This document shows, piece by piece, positions 1 through 7,945 of a stretch of 20,277 nt of DNA. Position 1 is the stretch's first letter; each line of letters starts with the position of its first letter. Where the stretch lies: assembly GCA_004213025.1 (NCBI GenBank), contig SHBC01000013.1:1-20277 (forward strand), given 5' to 3'. Position numbers and translations under genes: made by a program. Source of the stretch: SAR116 cluster bacterium (GTDB lineage: Bacteria; Pseudomonadota; Alphaproteobacteria; Puniceispirillales; Puniceispirillaceae). Below the pieces are notes generated by a model that was not told where the DNA came from, did no database searches, and saw only the letters and a list, made by a program, of their open reading frames with translations.

Positions 1-761
1 TTCTTGGCGGGCGCACCAAGCAGCGCATCCCCTGCTATTACTCAAAGCTCTATGCCGGACCGGTCGAGGCGATGCAGGCCGAGGCCGAGGAGGCGATGAA
101 GAGTGGTTATACCGGCTTCAAGACGCGCTTTGGCTATGGGCCGCGCGACGGCATGGCCGGCATGCGCGAGAATATCAAACGTGTCGAGGCGGTGCGCGAG
201 GTCATCGGCTGGGACCGCGACCTGATGCTTGAGGCCTATATGGGCTGGAATCTGGACTATACCCGCCGGATGATCCCGAAACTGGAGAAGTTCGAGCCGC
301 GCTGGCTGGAGGAGCCGGTGATCGCCGATGACCTGAGGGGTTATGCCGAACTGAATCGCGGACCCATCCCGATTTCCGGCGGCGAACATGAATATTCGCT
401 TCTCGGTTGTGCCCAGCTGCTGCAGGAAAGAGCCGTATCGGTGCTGCAATATGACACCAACAGGGTTGGTGGGATCACCGCAGCGCAGAAGATCAACGCG
501 GTGGCGGAGGCGCACCAGATCCCGGTCATTCCGCATGCCGGCCAGATGCATAACTATCATCTGACGATGGCCAATATGAACTGCCCGATTGCGGAATATT
601 TCCCGGTCTTCGATGTCGAGGTCGGCAATGAGCTGTTCTACTATATCTTTGCGGGTGACCCGGACGCGGCCGACGGCTATCTGCAGCTTGATGATGATCT
701 GCCGGGTCTCGGCATCACCATCACCGACAGGCATCTCGAACATTTCGAGATCGAGGAATAG
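1..761 (+). CDS. Enolase superfamily dehydratase, rhamnonate dehydratase-like (5' end missing)
   Basis: This is the C-terminal barrel part of a mandelate racemase/muconate lactonizing enzyme family protein; the frame is open from base 3, so the start lies outside the window. Visible active-site elements: a KxK-type motif as K-T-R (nt 120-128), a metal-ligand position carrying Glu in LEAY (nt 231) where Asp is usual, the EEP ligand strand (nt 309-314), GGEHE (nt 378-392), the QYD aspartate, and a PHAG histidine (nt 534) forming the His-Asp pair. The GEHE, PHAG and following MHNYH region resembles L-rhamnonate dehydratase and related acid-sugar dehydratases, which remove water from sugar acids to give 2-keto-3-deoxy acids in the cytoplasm. 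The exact sugar acid cannot be read from sequence. It lies 33 nt before a permease gene, probably cotranscribed. Family is firm; substrate is inference. Confidence 0.85.
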   Translation, partial: LGGRTKQRIPCYYSKLYAGPVEAMQAEAEEAMKSGYTGFKTRFGYGPRDGMAGMRENIKRVEAVREVIGWDRDLMLEAYMGWNLDYTRRMIPKLEKFEPRWLEEPVIADDLRGYAELNRGPIPISGGEHEYSLLGCAQLLQERAVSVLQYDTNRVGGITAAQKINAVAEAHQIPVIPHAGQMHNYHLTMANMNCPIAEYFPVFDVEVGNELFYYIFAGDPDAADGYLQLDDDLPGLGITITDRHLEHFEIEE

Positions 762-794
762 CGGTATGATCGCCGCGCCGGCCAGGAGCGCACG

Positions 795-1712
795 GTGAGC
801 GGCGACAGCAATATGCGGACCGGTGACGGGGGGCTGACCAACCTGCCGCTGGGCGTTTCGGTTGCGCTGGGCGAAATCACCGTGATGGTGGTGGTCTCGG
901 CGCTGGTGAAGCTTGTCTCGGACGATATCGCGACAACCACCATCCTGCTGTTCCGTTATGCGCTCTGCCTGCCGCTGCTGCTGGCGACGGCGGTATGGCA
1001 GCGTGGCCGGTCGGCGCTCAGCATCACCAAACCGCGCACCCTGTCGCTTCGCATCGCCACCGGGTTGATCAGCCTTGCCTGTTTCTACGCGGCGCTCGAC
1101 CTGATGCCGCTGTCGCTTGTCACGGTGCTGTTCCAGACCCTGACGCTGTTTGTCACGCTGCTGGCCCCGATGATGCTTGGCGAGCGCGTCGGGTGGCGTC
1201 GCTGGACAGCGGTGATAGTCGGCTTTGGCGGCACCATGCTGCTGCTCAATCCGGCGGCGGGGGGATGGACGCTGACCGGCATCCTGCTTGGCCTTGGCTC
1301 ACCCTTCTTCGGGGCGCTGATGATGATCACGCTGCGCCGGCTTGGCCGGCATGACAGCCCGGCCACAACGGCGGTCTGGCACAATGGCATGGGCGCGATC
1401 ATCTTTGCGGTGATTATGATTGCAGTCGGCGCGCCGCTACCGACCGGCCGGGCGGATATGGCGCTGCTGATCGCTATCGGGGTGCTGTCAAGCTTCCAGC
1501 AATTTGGCCTCGCCTTCAGCCACAAGCTGGTGCCAGCCAGCATTCTGGCGCCGCTTCACTATCTGTCGATACCGATGGGGATCGGCGCCGGCATCATGCT
1601 GTTTGGCGAAGCGCTGACGCTAGAGATCATTGTCGGCAGCGCCATCATCATCGCCTCCTCGATCTTCATCCTGCGGCGCGAGCGCCAGCTTCGCGAGGCA
1701 GGTCAGCGGTGA
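795..1712 (+). CDS. EamA/DMT-family drug/metabolite permease
   Basis: A 305-residue, very hydrophobic protein with about ten predicted membrane segments arranged as two EamA repeats (roughly residues 15-150 and 160-295). This is the normal size and layout of the drug/metabolite transporter superfamily of inner-membrane exporters or importers. The GTG start is chosen because AGGAG lies at 783-787, a good distance upstream; an in-frame ATG at 813 is a weaker alternative. The short gap after the enolase-type dehydratase suggests cotranscription, so the cargo could be an acid sugar or a product of it, but nothing in the sequence fixes the substrate. It converges on matB with only 21 nt between the stops and no clear Rho-independent terminator there. 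Confidence 0.88.
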   Translation: MSGDSNMRTGDGGLTNLPLGVSVALGEITVMVVVSALVKLVSDDIATTTILLFRYALCLPLLLATAVWQRGRSALSITKPRTLSLRIATGLISLACFYAALDLMPLSLVTVLFQTLTLFVTLLAPMMLGERVGWRRWTAVIVGFGGTMLLLNPAAGGWTLTGILLGLGSPFFGALMMITLRRLGRHDSPATTAVWHNGMGAIIFAVIMIAVGAPLPTGRADMALLIAIGVLSSFQQFGLAFSHKLVPASILAPLHYLSIPMGIGAGIMLFGEALTLEIIVGSAIIIASSIFILRRERQLREAGQR

Positions 1713-1733
1713 TGATGACCGGGTCGTGGCCGG

Positions 1734-3239
1734 CTAGCTGAACAGCCCGTCATGTGTCTTGCGAAGCTCGGCCTTCTGCACCTTGCCCATGCTGTTGCGC
1801 GGCAACGCATCGATGAAGATGACGGATTTCGGCTGTTTGAATTTCGCCAGCCGCGTTGCCAGGGTGCTCTCGATGGTGCCGGCCTCCAGCGCTGTGACCT
1901 CGCGAACAACAAGGGCGACGACGGCCTCGCCGAAATCGCGATGTGGCACCCCGATGACAGCGCTTTCCAGTACCCCGTCAATGGCGTCGATCAGCCCCTC
2001 GACCTCCTTTGGATAGACATTCAGCCCACCAGAGATGATCAGGTCCTTGTCGCGCCCGACGATGCTGACATAGCCGTCCGCGTCACGAACGGCCATGTCG
2101 CCGGTGATGAAGAAACCGTCATCACGGAAGGATTCCGCCGTTTTCTCCTCCATTTCCCAATAGCCGAGAAAGACATTGTCGCCGCGAAGCTCGATGATTC
2201 CGATCTCGCCATCGGCAAGCTCGGCGCCGCTTGTCGCATCGGCAATGCGCAGTTCCACACCCGGCAGCGGAAAGCCCACCGTGCCGGCGCGCCTGTCGCC
2301 CTCATAGGGGTTCGAAGTGCACATATTGGTCTCGGTCATCCCGTAACGTTCAAGGATGGCCTTGCCGGTGCGCTCCTCGAACTGCCGGTGGGTCTCGGCA
2401 AGAAGCGGCGCCGACCCGGAAATGAACAGCCGCATATGCGCCGTCGTCGCGCCGGTGAAACCGTCATGGTCGAGAAGCCGCGTATAGAAGGTCGGCACGC
2501 CCATCATCGTTGTTGCCGTCGGCATCCAGTCCAGCGCGGTATCGGCCGAGAATTTCGGCAGGAAGATCATGGAGCCGCCAACCATCGCCAACAGATTGCT
2601 GGCAACGAACAGACCGTGCGTGTGATAGATCGGCAGCATATGAAGAAGCACATCATCGGCACTGAAGCGCCAGTAGTCGCGAAGCACCGCGGCGTTCGAC
2701 AGCAGATTGCGATGGCACAGTTTCGCGCCCTTCGACCGGCCGGTTGTGCCGGAGGTATAGAGGATGGCGGCCAGATCCTCGGACCCGCGCGGCACCGCGG
2801 TGAAACCTGGCTGATGCTGTGCGGCGGCTTCGGCAAGGCTGCCGCCCTCATCACCATCAAGCGTGAACATCACCGCGCCGCCGCGCGCGGCAAGCGGCGC
2901 GATGGCCGCGGCGGCGGCGGTGCCCGTCACGACAATCCGCGGCTTGGCATCGCCAAGGAAATAGTCAAGCTCGGCGGCGGTATAGCCGGTATTGAGCGGC
3001 AGATAGACGCCGCCAGCCTTGACCGTGGCGGCGTAGAGCGCCAGCAGCATCACCGATTTGTCGGCCTGTACCGCAACGCGGTCGCCGGGTGCCAGCCCGG
3101 TGGCAACAAGAAGCCCGGCAAGCCTGTCGGTCAGCGCCGTGAAATCGGCAAAACTCACCTCGCCGGCGTCGGTATAGAGAAAGGTCTTGCTACTGGCGGC
3201 ATGCTGTCCGAAGACGCCGTCATAGAGATGGTTGGTCAT
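1734..3239 (-). CDS. matB: Malonyl-CoA synthetase (malonate-CoA ligase)
   Basis: A 501-residue ANL-superfamily adenylating enzyme that activates a carboxylate (malonate, possibly methylmalonate) with ATP and CoA. Motifs: the ATP loop YTSGTTGRSKG (residues 161-171), YGMTETNM (299-306), the GRDKD hinge followed by GGLNVYPKEVE, and the C-terminal PRNSMGK with the catalytic Lys at 486. From memory it matches Rhodopseudomonas-type MatB along its length, including AAQ/AVQ-x-x-KSV near the N terminus, PLPIYHTHGLF-like and RLFISGSAPLL segments, and total size, so the malonate assignment is fairly specific. No malonyl-CoA decarboxylase (matA) is visible. It follows the sulfatase gene after 48 nt containing a hairpin. 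AGGA precedes the ATG. Malonyl-CoA could feed fatty acid synthesis or be an intermediate of the neighbouring CoA-ester genes. Confidence 0.85.
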   Translation of the reverse strand: MTNHLYDGVFGQHAASSKTFLYTDAGEVSFADFTALTDRLAGLLVATGLAPGDRVAVQADKSVMLLALYAATVKAGGVYLPLNTGYTAAELDYFLGDAKPRIVVTGTAAAAAIAPLAARGGAVMFTLDGDEGGSLAEAAAQHQPGFTAVPRGSEDLAAILYTSGTTGRSKGAKLCHRNLLSNAAVLRDYWRFSADDVLLHMLPIYHTHGLFVASNLLAMVGGSMIFLPKFSADTALDWMPTATTMMGVPTFYTRLLDHDGFTGATTAHMRLFISGSAPLLAETHRQFEERTGKAILERYGMTETNMCTSNPYEGDRRAGTVGFPLPGVELRIADATSGAELADGEIGIIELRGDNVFLGYWEMEEKTAESFRDDGFFITGDMAVRDADGYVSIVGRDKDLIISGGLNVYPKEVEGLIDAIDGVLESAVIGVPHRDFGEAVVALVVREVTALEAGTIESTLATRLAKFKQPKSVIFIDALPRNSMGKVQKAELRKTHDGLFS

Positions 3240-3262
3240 GGCTACGATCCTGTTTTGAACGG

Positions 3263-3279
3263 TCCGGCGTTACGCCGGA
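3263..3279 (-). promoter_or_regulatory. Intergenic hairpin between the sulfatase gene and matB
   Basis: A perfect 7-bp inverted repeat, TCCGGCG and CGCCGGA, separated by only three bases. It sits between the sulfatase stop (3288) and the matB start (3239). On the transcribed minus strand no uridine tract follows, so it does not look like an intrinsic terminator. It may cap the sulfatase mRNA 3' end or reduce expression of matB. Confidence 0.5.
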
Positions 3280-3287
3280 AGCTGGGG

Positions 3288-4784
3288 TCAGGTCAAGTCG
3301 AAACGGGTATAGAGTTCGGCCGGCGCTTCATGCGCCGCCATTTCGGCGCGGATCAACTCGCACATCCGGGTCTCCAGTCCGGCATCGCGAAACGGCGCGG
3401 TCTGGCCGGGGTCGGCGGCAAGGTCGTAAAGAACGGTTCGCGTGTCGGCGAATCCGCCCTGTCGTGGTGATCGCTTGGCGTCGGGCCGGGCCGGAAGGCG
3501 CAACACCGGGGCGCCGCTGGTGAAATCGAACCCGCGATGCAGCGTTGCCGGGGCCAGCTCCTCGGTGGTGAAGAGGCTGCGATTATGCGCTGGCATCAGC
3601 GTGTATTCGAACAGATCATGGCTTTCCATGGTCGCGGGATAGCGGAAATAGGTATGCTGGCCGTCGGTGGCATTGATCGCGCCGCCGAAAATTCCATAAA
3701 GCGCGACATCACGGATTTTCGTCTCACGCCCGTCAAGAAGCGGCAGCAGCGAGCGCCCCCTTACATGTGGCCCCGGCGTCTGGCCATGAAGCTCGAGCAG
3801 GGTTGGCATCAGATCAATGGTCTGCGTCAGCGCGTCGATGCGCTGTCCGCCGGGGTGGTCCGGGTGGTGGATCATCAGCGGGATGTGCGCCACCTCATTA
3901 TAGAATGGCATCCTGTTCTTCGCCCACCAGTCATGTTCCGACAACAGGAACCCGTGATCGGTGGTCAGGATGATGGCATTATCATTCCACCCGTCAGTGT
4001 CATCTAGATGGTCCAGAAGCCGGCCAAGCTGGTCATCACACAGCCGCACCAGCGCCGCGTAATTGGCGCGCAGCTCGGCAATCTCGGCCGGGGTTTCGTC
4101 GACCTGTTTGTAGCGTGGCCAGTCAAGCACCGGTCCTTCATAACCACTGTCATCATCCCGATATGAGGCCGGCGCGTGGAACGGTTCGTGCGGGTCGAAA
4201 GTTTCCATCTGCAACAGCCATCCATCCGAGGCGCCGTTCTCCGCAAGAAAGGCGATGGTGGCATCAACGCATTTCACAACTGGGAAATCGCCAACATCCT
4301 TGATGCGCGTGCGGTTGATCATGCCCTGAAGGCGGTGACCGTTGCGATGATCCTCGAACTGCGTTGGATGATATTGCGCGCGGAACCTGTCGAGTGGCGG
4401 TGCCACCATCGCCGCCCAGGGGTCGGATTCCTGGCCGCGGATGAACTCCCAACTGGCATAGCGTGTGTGATAGGTGGCGCCGCCATCCTCGAAATAATGA
4501 TAATGATCCGAGACAAGGTGGCTGTAGGTGCCGGCCTGCTTCAGCTGGGCTGCGAAACTGTCATCAAACGGCTCCAGCGGGCCCCAGCTACGATGCAGGA
4601 AATTCAGCCTGCCTGTCTGCATGTCGCGCCGCGCCGGCATGCAGGGAAGCGAGCCGGCAAAATGCGAATCAAAGATTGTCGATCGCGCCGCCAGACGGTC
4701 GAAATTCGGCGTCGGGATGCCGCCGCCATAAGCCCCGAGCGCCGATCGATTCAGGCTGTCAAACAACAGGAACAGGGTCTTCAT
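3288..4784 (-). CDS. Sulfatase (alkaline phosphatase superfamily), no signal peptide
   Basis: A 498-residue type I sulfatase that hydrolyses a sulfate ester. Metal-site Asp9 is in the N-terminal strand FLLFDSLN. The maturation motif C-x-P-x-R is present as SLPCMPAR (Cys48, Pro50, Arg52), so Cys48 is expected to become formylglycine. DPHEPF (His199) and TTDHGFLLSEHDWW (Asp276, His277) complete the metal and active-site set, with Lys289 downstream. The N terminus starts directly at the first beta strand with no signal peptide, so the enzyme should work in the cytoplasm on an imported small molecule, as choline sulfatases do. A phosphonate or phosphodiester substrate is possible within this superfamily. 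It diverges from the CoA transferase gene across a region holding a promoter and an operator-like palindrome. No sulfatase-maturing enzyme is in the window. Confidence 0.85.
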   Translation of the reverse strand: MKTLFLLFDSLNRSALGAYGGGIPTPNFDRLAARSTIFDSHFAGSLPCMPARRDMQTGRLNFLHRSWGPLEPFDDSFAAQLKQAGTYSHLVSDHYHYFEDGGATYHTRYASWEFIRGQESDPWAAMVAPPLDRFRAQYHPTQFEDHRNGHRLQGMINRTRIKDVGDFPVVKCVDATIAFLAENGASDGWLLQMETFDPHEPFHAPASYRDDDSGYEGPVLDWPRYKQVDETPAEIAELRANYAALVRLCDDQLGRLLDHLDDTDGWNDNAIILTTDHGFLLSEHDWWAKNRMPFYNEVAHIPLMIHHPDHPGGQRIDALTQTIDLMPTLLELHGQTPGPHVRGRSLLPLLDGRETKIRDVALYGIFGGAINATDGQHTYFRYPATMESHDLFEYTLMPAHNRSLFTTEELAPATLHRGFDFTSGAPVLRLPARPDAKRSPRQGGFADTRTVLYDLAADPGQTAPFRDAGLETRMCELIRAEMAAHEAPAELYTRFDLT

Positions 4785-4854
4785 GACCGGTCAGCACACT
4801 CCCCGGGTGCCAGTGGCTGATCATCGCGCCGGCACGCCGTTGGCAAGTTTTGAA

Positions 4855-4884
4855 TTGACTTCAAAAAGGCTATCGTCTTCTAAT
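4855..4884 (+). promoter_or_regulatory. Putative sigma-70-type promoter for the CoA transferase operon
   Basis: TTGACT (4855-4860) and TCTAAT (4879-4884), each one mismatch from consensus, are separated by 18 bases. The region is clearly more AT-rich than the surrounding genes. The -10 element directly abuts the TTGGTATAC palindrome, as expected for a repressed promoter. Transcription would reach the ATG at 4957 after a leader of about 65 nt. Confidence 0.55.
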
Positions 4885-4899
4885 TTGGTATACAATATT
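4883..4899. promoter_or_regulatory. Operator-like palindrome, copy 1 (sulfatase/CoA transferase divergent region)
   Basis: ATTTGGTATACAATATT, centred on the self-complementary GTATAC. Outer bases also pair (AAT...ATT) with one mismatch close to the core. It shares the 11-mer ATTTGGTATAC with sites at 7946 and 16447-16458. FCD-type GntR regulators are known to bind palindromes of the TGGNNNNCCA kind, and one is encoded at 13308-14018. A weaker GTTATACC-like sequence lies at 4919-4926. Confidence 0.6.
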
Positions 4900-4956
4900 T
4901 TTTCAGTGTTGATGGGATGTTATACCCTGACAACACGCCCAAGTGACGAGTTTGAG

Positions 4957-6141
4957 ATGCCTTTCCAGCCTGCCAGCGATATCCTGTCCGACTATACTGT
5001 GCTTGATCTGACACGGGTGCGGTCGGGCCCGACCTGTGTTCGCCAGCTTGCCGACTGGGGCGCCAATGTCATCAAGATCGAGAACCCGGACACCGCCGGT
5101 TCGGACATGGGCGGGTCACGTCAGGGCTCGGACTTCCAGAACCTGCATCGCAACAAACGCTCGATGATCCTCAATCTGAAGGATCCCGACGGCGTGGCGA
5201 TCCTGAAGAAGATGGCCGCCACCGCCGATGTCGTGGTGGAAAATTATCGCCCTGATGTGAAATTCCGCCTCGGCATCGATTATGAAACACTCCGCGCGAT
5301 CAATCCGCGCCTTGTCTATGCCTCGATTTCCGGTTTTGGTCAGGACGGGCCGCTGGCTGGGCGGCCGGGGTTTGATCAGATTGCCCAGGGCATGGGCGGC
5401 CTGATGTCGATCACCGGTGCGCCGGGGGAAGGCCCGATGCGGGTCGGCATACCGATTGCCGATCTGACGGCTGGCGGCTTTGCCGCGCAGGGCGTCCTGC
5501 TGGCGCTTCTTGGCCGCGAGAAAACCGGCGAGGGGCAATGGGTGCAGACCTCGTTGCTGCAGGCGCAGATCGCAATGCTGGATTTTCAGGCGGCGCGCTG
5601 GCTGATGGATGGCGATGTGCCGGGGCAGGCAGGTAATGACCATCCGACCTCAATACCGACCGGCGTGTTCACGACCTCTGACGGCTATATCAACATTGCC
5701 TGCGCCGGCCAGCATATATGGCTTCGGCTGAAGGAAGAGCTGGCGGATTCGCGGATGGATCACGAGGATTACGCCGATCAGCCTTCGCGAAGCAAAAACC
5801 GCGTCGCGCTGAATGCCATCATCAATGAGAACACCGCGCAGAAAAGCACCGATTACTGGGTGGCGCGGCTGGCCGAGATCGGCGTTCCCTGCGGCGAGAT
5901 CAACAATGTCCAGCAGGTGTTCGAGAATCCGCAGGTCCAGCATCTTGGCATGGCGCGCGACGTCGACAGCCAGGAGCGCGGCCCCTCGCAGATTGTCGGC
6001 CAGCCAATCAAGATGAGCCGGTCGCAGGCCGAAATCCGCCGCCCGCCGCCGACCAAGGGTCAGCACACCGCCGAAATCCTTGCCGAATTCGGCTATTCGG
6101 ATGATGACATCAACGGCTTTGCGGCGCGGGGGATCACATGA
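4957..6141 (+). CDS. Class III CoA transferase (CaiB/BaiF family)
   Basis: A family III CoA transferase of 394 residues that moves CoA between carboxylic acids through an aspartyl-CoA anhydride. The start is set at ATG 4957 because the conserved N-terminal motif (DYTVLDLTR, then GANVIKIENP) begins there and the family is usually 390-410 residues. The longer open frame from 4783 would code through the promoter. The catalytic Asp is in GIPIADLTAG at residue 169, the same number as in formyl-CoA transferase. The LHRNKRSMILNLKD segment and ISGFGQDGPLAGRPGFD are typical family features. Its stop overlaps the start of the downstream crotonase gene (ATGA), implying translational coupling, so the two probably act on the same CoA ester. 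The acid and donor are not predictable. Confidence 0.9.
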   Translation: MPFQPASDILSDYTVLDLTRVRSGPTCVRQLADWGANVIKIENPDTAGSDMGGSRQGSDFQNLHRNKRSMILNLKDPDGVAILKKMAATADVVVENYRPDVKFRLGIDYETLRAINPRLVYASISGFGQDGPLAGRPGFDQIAQGMGGLMSITGAPGEGPMRVGIPIADLTAGGFAAQGVLLALLGREKTGEGQWVQTSLLQAQIAMLDFQAARWLMDGDVPGQAGNDHPTSIPTGVFTTSDGYINIACAGQHIWLRLKEELADSRMDHEDYADQPSRSKNRVALNAIINENTAQKSTDYWVARLAEIGVPCGEINNVQQVFENPQVQHLGMARDVDSQERGPSQIVGQPIKMSRSQAEIRRPPPTKGQHTAEILAEFGYSDDDINGFAARGIT

Positions 6142-6950
6142 AATTCGACCAGCTCACGGCGCATGCCGATGGCAAGCTTCTGACCGGGATTGTCGACCGT
6201 GTCGGCCATGTCGTGATCAACAATCCGGAACGTCACAACGCCATCTCGCTGGCCATGTACCGGGCCGGCGCCGAAGAAGTCGCCCGCATGGCGGCCGATC
6301 CCGAGGCGCGCCTTCTGGTCATTCGCGGGGCTGGTGGCAAGGCCTTTGCCTCCGGCGCGGATATCTCGAAATTCGAGAAGGAACGTTCCAGCGCCGAGGA
6401 TGTCGAAATCTACGCGCAGGCCAGCAAGGCGTTCTATGATGCTGTCTTCACCTTTCCCAAGCCGACGGTCGCGGTGATCCAGGGCTATTGCATTGGCGGC
6501 GGGATGGGGCTTGCCGTCGCCTGTGATCTGCGGCTGTGCGAGGATAAGAGCCGCTTTGCCGTGCCAGCCGCGAAACTTGGCGTCGGCTATGGCTATGACG
6601 GCATCAGGCGGCTGGCGAATCTTGTCGGCCCGTCGATGGTGAAGGAAATCTTCTTCACGGCGCGCCAGTTCAGCGCCGCCGAGGCCTATGAGATGGGGCT
6701 CGTCAACCGGGTGCTGGCACCGCAGATGCTGACCGCCTATGCCGATGACTATGCCAAGCGGATCAGCGAAAACGCGCCGCTGACAATCGAATCGGTGAAG
6801 GCCATCACACAGTCGCTGCAACTTGACGAGGCGGACCGCGACCTTGATGCGCTGGACGCTCTGGTGAAGGGGTGTTTTGCCAGCGAGGATTATATCGAGG
6901 GCCGCCGCGCCTTCATGGAGAAGCGAAAGCCGAAATTCACCGGTAAATGA
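6138..6950 (+). CDS. Crotonase-family protein (enoyl-CoA hydratase/isomerase-like) lacking both catalytic glutamates
   Basis: A 270-residue crotonase-fold protein. The oxyanion-hole segments are present: FASGADISKF (residues 70-79) and CIGGGMGLAVACD (118-130). The two Glu residues used by classical hydratases are not: the first (in GGGxE) is Gly124, and the second (in PEAKLG/PEI-type motifs) is Ala144 in PAAKLG. The reaction may therefore be something other than simple hydration, such as isomerisation, decarboxylation, C-C bond cleavage or thioester hydrolysis, all known in this superfamily. It overlaps the CoA transferase gene by 4 nt. The 3' end, including the stop codon, is duplicated in tandem (6939-6977). 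A second paralogue-like crotonase is at 16499-17320. Confidence 0.85.
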   Translation: MKFDQLTAHADGKLLTGIVDRVGHVVINNPERHNAISLAMYRAGAEEVARMAADPEARLLVIRGAGGKAFASGADISKFEKERSSAEDVEIYAQASKAFYDAVFTFPKPTVAVIQGYCIGGGMGLAVACDLRLCEDKSRFAVPAAKLGVGYGYDGIRRLANLVGPSMVKEIFFTARQFSAAEAYEMGLVNRVLAPQMLTAYADDYAKRISENAPLTIESVKAITQSLQLDEADRDLDALDALVKGCFASEDYIEGRRAFMEKRKPKFTGK

Positions 6951-6977
6951 GACCGGTAAATGAGACCGGCGGTTGAG
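6939..6977 (+). repeat. Tandem repeat, 13-bp unit, about 3 copies at a stop codon
   Basis: ACCGGTAAATGAG occurs at 6939-6951 and again, identically, at 6952-6964. A diverged third copy (ACCGGCGGTTGAG, 9 of 13 matching) follows at 6965-6977. The first copy encodes the last residues and the TGA stop of the crotonase gene, so the stop is repeated out of frame. It looks like a replication-slippage duplication. Confidence 0.85.
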
Positions 6978-7037
6978 ACAGCCAGTCATGAAAGTCCGGC
7001 AAATGAAAGCTGGCAAGAGACTTTGGGGGGGAAAGCT

Positions 7038-7880
7038 TTGACCAGCATGACATTGAAAGACAGGATAGGCATCGATCTTGGCCGCCGACTGCCGCTTGAG
7101 GACGGCATTCGCTGGGCGGCAGAGAATGATGTCCGCATCATCGACGCACAAACCGACATTGCCCCGAACGCGCTCGAGACGTTTGATGATGCCCGGTGCG
7201 GGACGGTGCGTGATCTGCTTGCCGAGACCGGGATCAGCTTCGGGCTGCATACCCTGTCCGGCGTGAATGTTGCCGAAATCTCGCCGTTCTGCCGCGATGC
7301 CGTCGACAACTATATGAAAGCCTATATCGATCTGGCGCCCAAACTTGGCGCGAAATGGATTGTTGTCCATGGCGGCTATCATTTCACCGCCTGCCGCAAG
7401 ATCAGGATGCAGGCGGCAATCGACAGGCTGCGCCGGATTGGCGATTACGCCGCCGAGAAGGGCGTCCTGCTGCTGCTGGAAAATCTGAATTGGGAACCTG
7501 TTCTGGCCGAGGTCAACTACATGCCGGTGACGCCGGCGGAATGCATGCATTTCTTCCGCGAGATCGACAGCCCGTCGGTGCGCTGGTCCTTTACCGCGAA
7601 CCATGCGCATTTCCTGCCTGGTGTGGGGATTGCCAATTTCATCGACGCGATGGATTTCAGCCTGTGTCACGAGGTCCGGCTTGCCGACAATAACGGGTCA
7701 TATGAGATCCACCAGCAACCCGGCGATGGCACGATCGATTTCGGCGCCATGTTCAAGAAGATTGAGGGAATGGGCTATACCGGCCATTACACGAATGGTT
7801 TTGGATCAATCGACGACATGCTGGCCGGCCGCGACTATATGGTCGCCCGCGCCCGTGAGGCCGGTCTTGCCGTCGATTAG
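7038..7880 (+). CDS. Sugar phosphate isomerase/epimerase-like TIM-barrel protein
   Basis: A xylose isomerase-like TIM-barrel (AP endonuclease 2 family) protein of about 280 residues. Metal-binding-type positions are seen at strand ends: the HTLSG strand, IVVHGGYHF, LLLENLNWE and NHAHFLPG, followed by the LADNNGSYEIHQQPGDGTIDF segment, which corresponds to the family HxxD...G-x-G-x-I-D-F region. Members isomerise or epimerise sugars and sugar acids, or act as hydroxypyruvate isomerases or dehydroshikimate dehydratases. The start is placed at TTG 7038, about five bases after a G-rich Shine-Dalgarno tract (GGGGGGGAAAG, 7025-7035). ATG 7047 is the alternative, while an upstream ATG at 6960 lies inside the tandem repeat and is unlikely. 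It lies 87 nt after the crotonase gene, probably in the same operon. The specific reaction is unknown. Confidence 0.82.
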   Translation: MTSMTLKDRIGIDLGRRLPLEDGIRWAAENDVRIIDAQTDIAPNALETFDDARCGTVRDLLAETGISFGLHTLSGVNVAEISPFCRDAVDNYMKAYIDLAPKLGAKWIVVHGGYHFTACRKIRMQAAIDRLRRIGDYAAEKGVLLLLENLNWEPVLAEVNYMPVTPAECMHFFREIDSPSVRWSFTANHAHFLPGVGIANFIDAMDFSLCHEVRLADNNGSYEIHQQPGDGTIDFGAMFKKIEGMGYTGHYTNGFGSIDDMLAGRDYMVARAREAGLAVD

Positions 7881-7945
7881 CCGGCCGCGAAGCGGTGCGC
7901 CAGATGAGGGTGATGTGGCATTATTGAACATTGTCTCCCCTCAGG

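Noticed and set aside
1700..1733. Possible intrinsic terminator between the permease gene and matB
   Set aside because: Only weak 4-5-bp inverted repeats (GGTCA/TGACC, CCGG/CCGG) and no T-tract on either strand.
3286..3299. GGTCAGGTCA at the sulfatase stop codon as a further junction repeat
   Set aside because: Only two 5-bp units; too short to separate from chance, though it resembles part of the 17-bp repeat unit.
1752..3470. A 572-codon open frame on the plus strand opposite matB
   Set aside because: It is antisense to a clear MatB, extends into the sulfatase gene, and its translation is His/Arg/Gly-rich with no recognisable domain, as expected of a GC-rich shadow frame.
4783..4956. N-terminal extension of the CoA transferase
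   Set aside because: The frame is open, but this stretch contains the AT-rich promoter and palindrome, and the family N terminus starts at 4957.
6939..6977. Direct repeats considered as CRISPR or an attachment site
   Set aside because: Units are contiguous with no spacers, only 13 bp, with no cas, integrase or tRNA gene nearby; the same reasoning applies to 11143-11188 and 17278-17322.
6093..7670. A 525-codon minus-strand open frame
   Set aside because: It lies antisense across the crotonase and TIM-barrel genes, both with strong family motifs; no domain is recognisable in its own translation.
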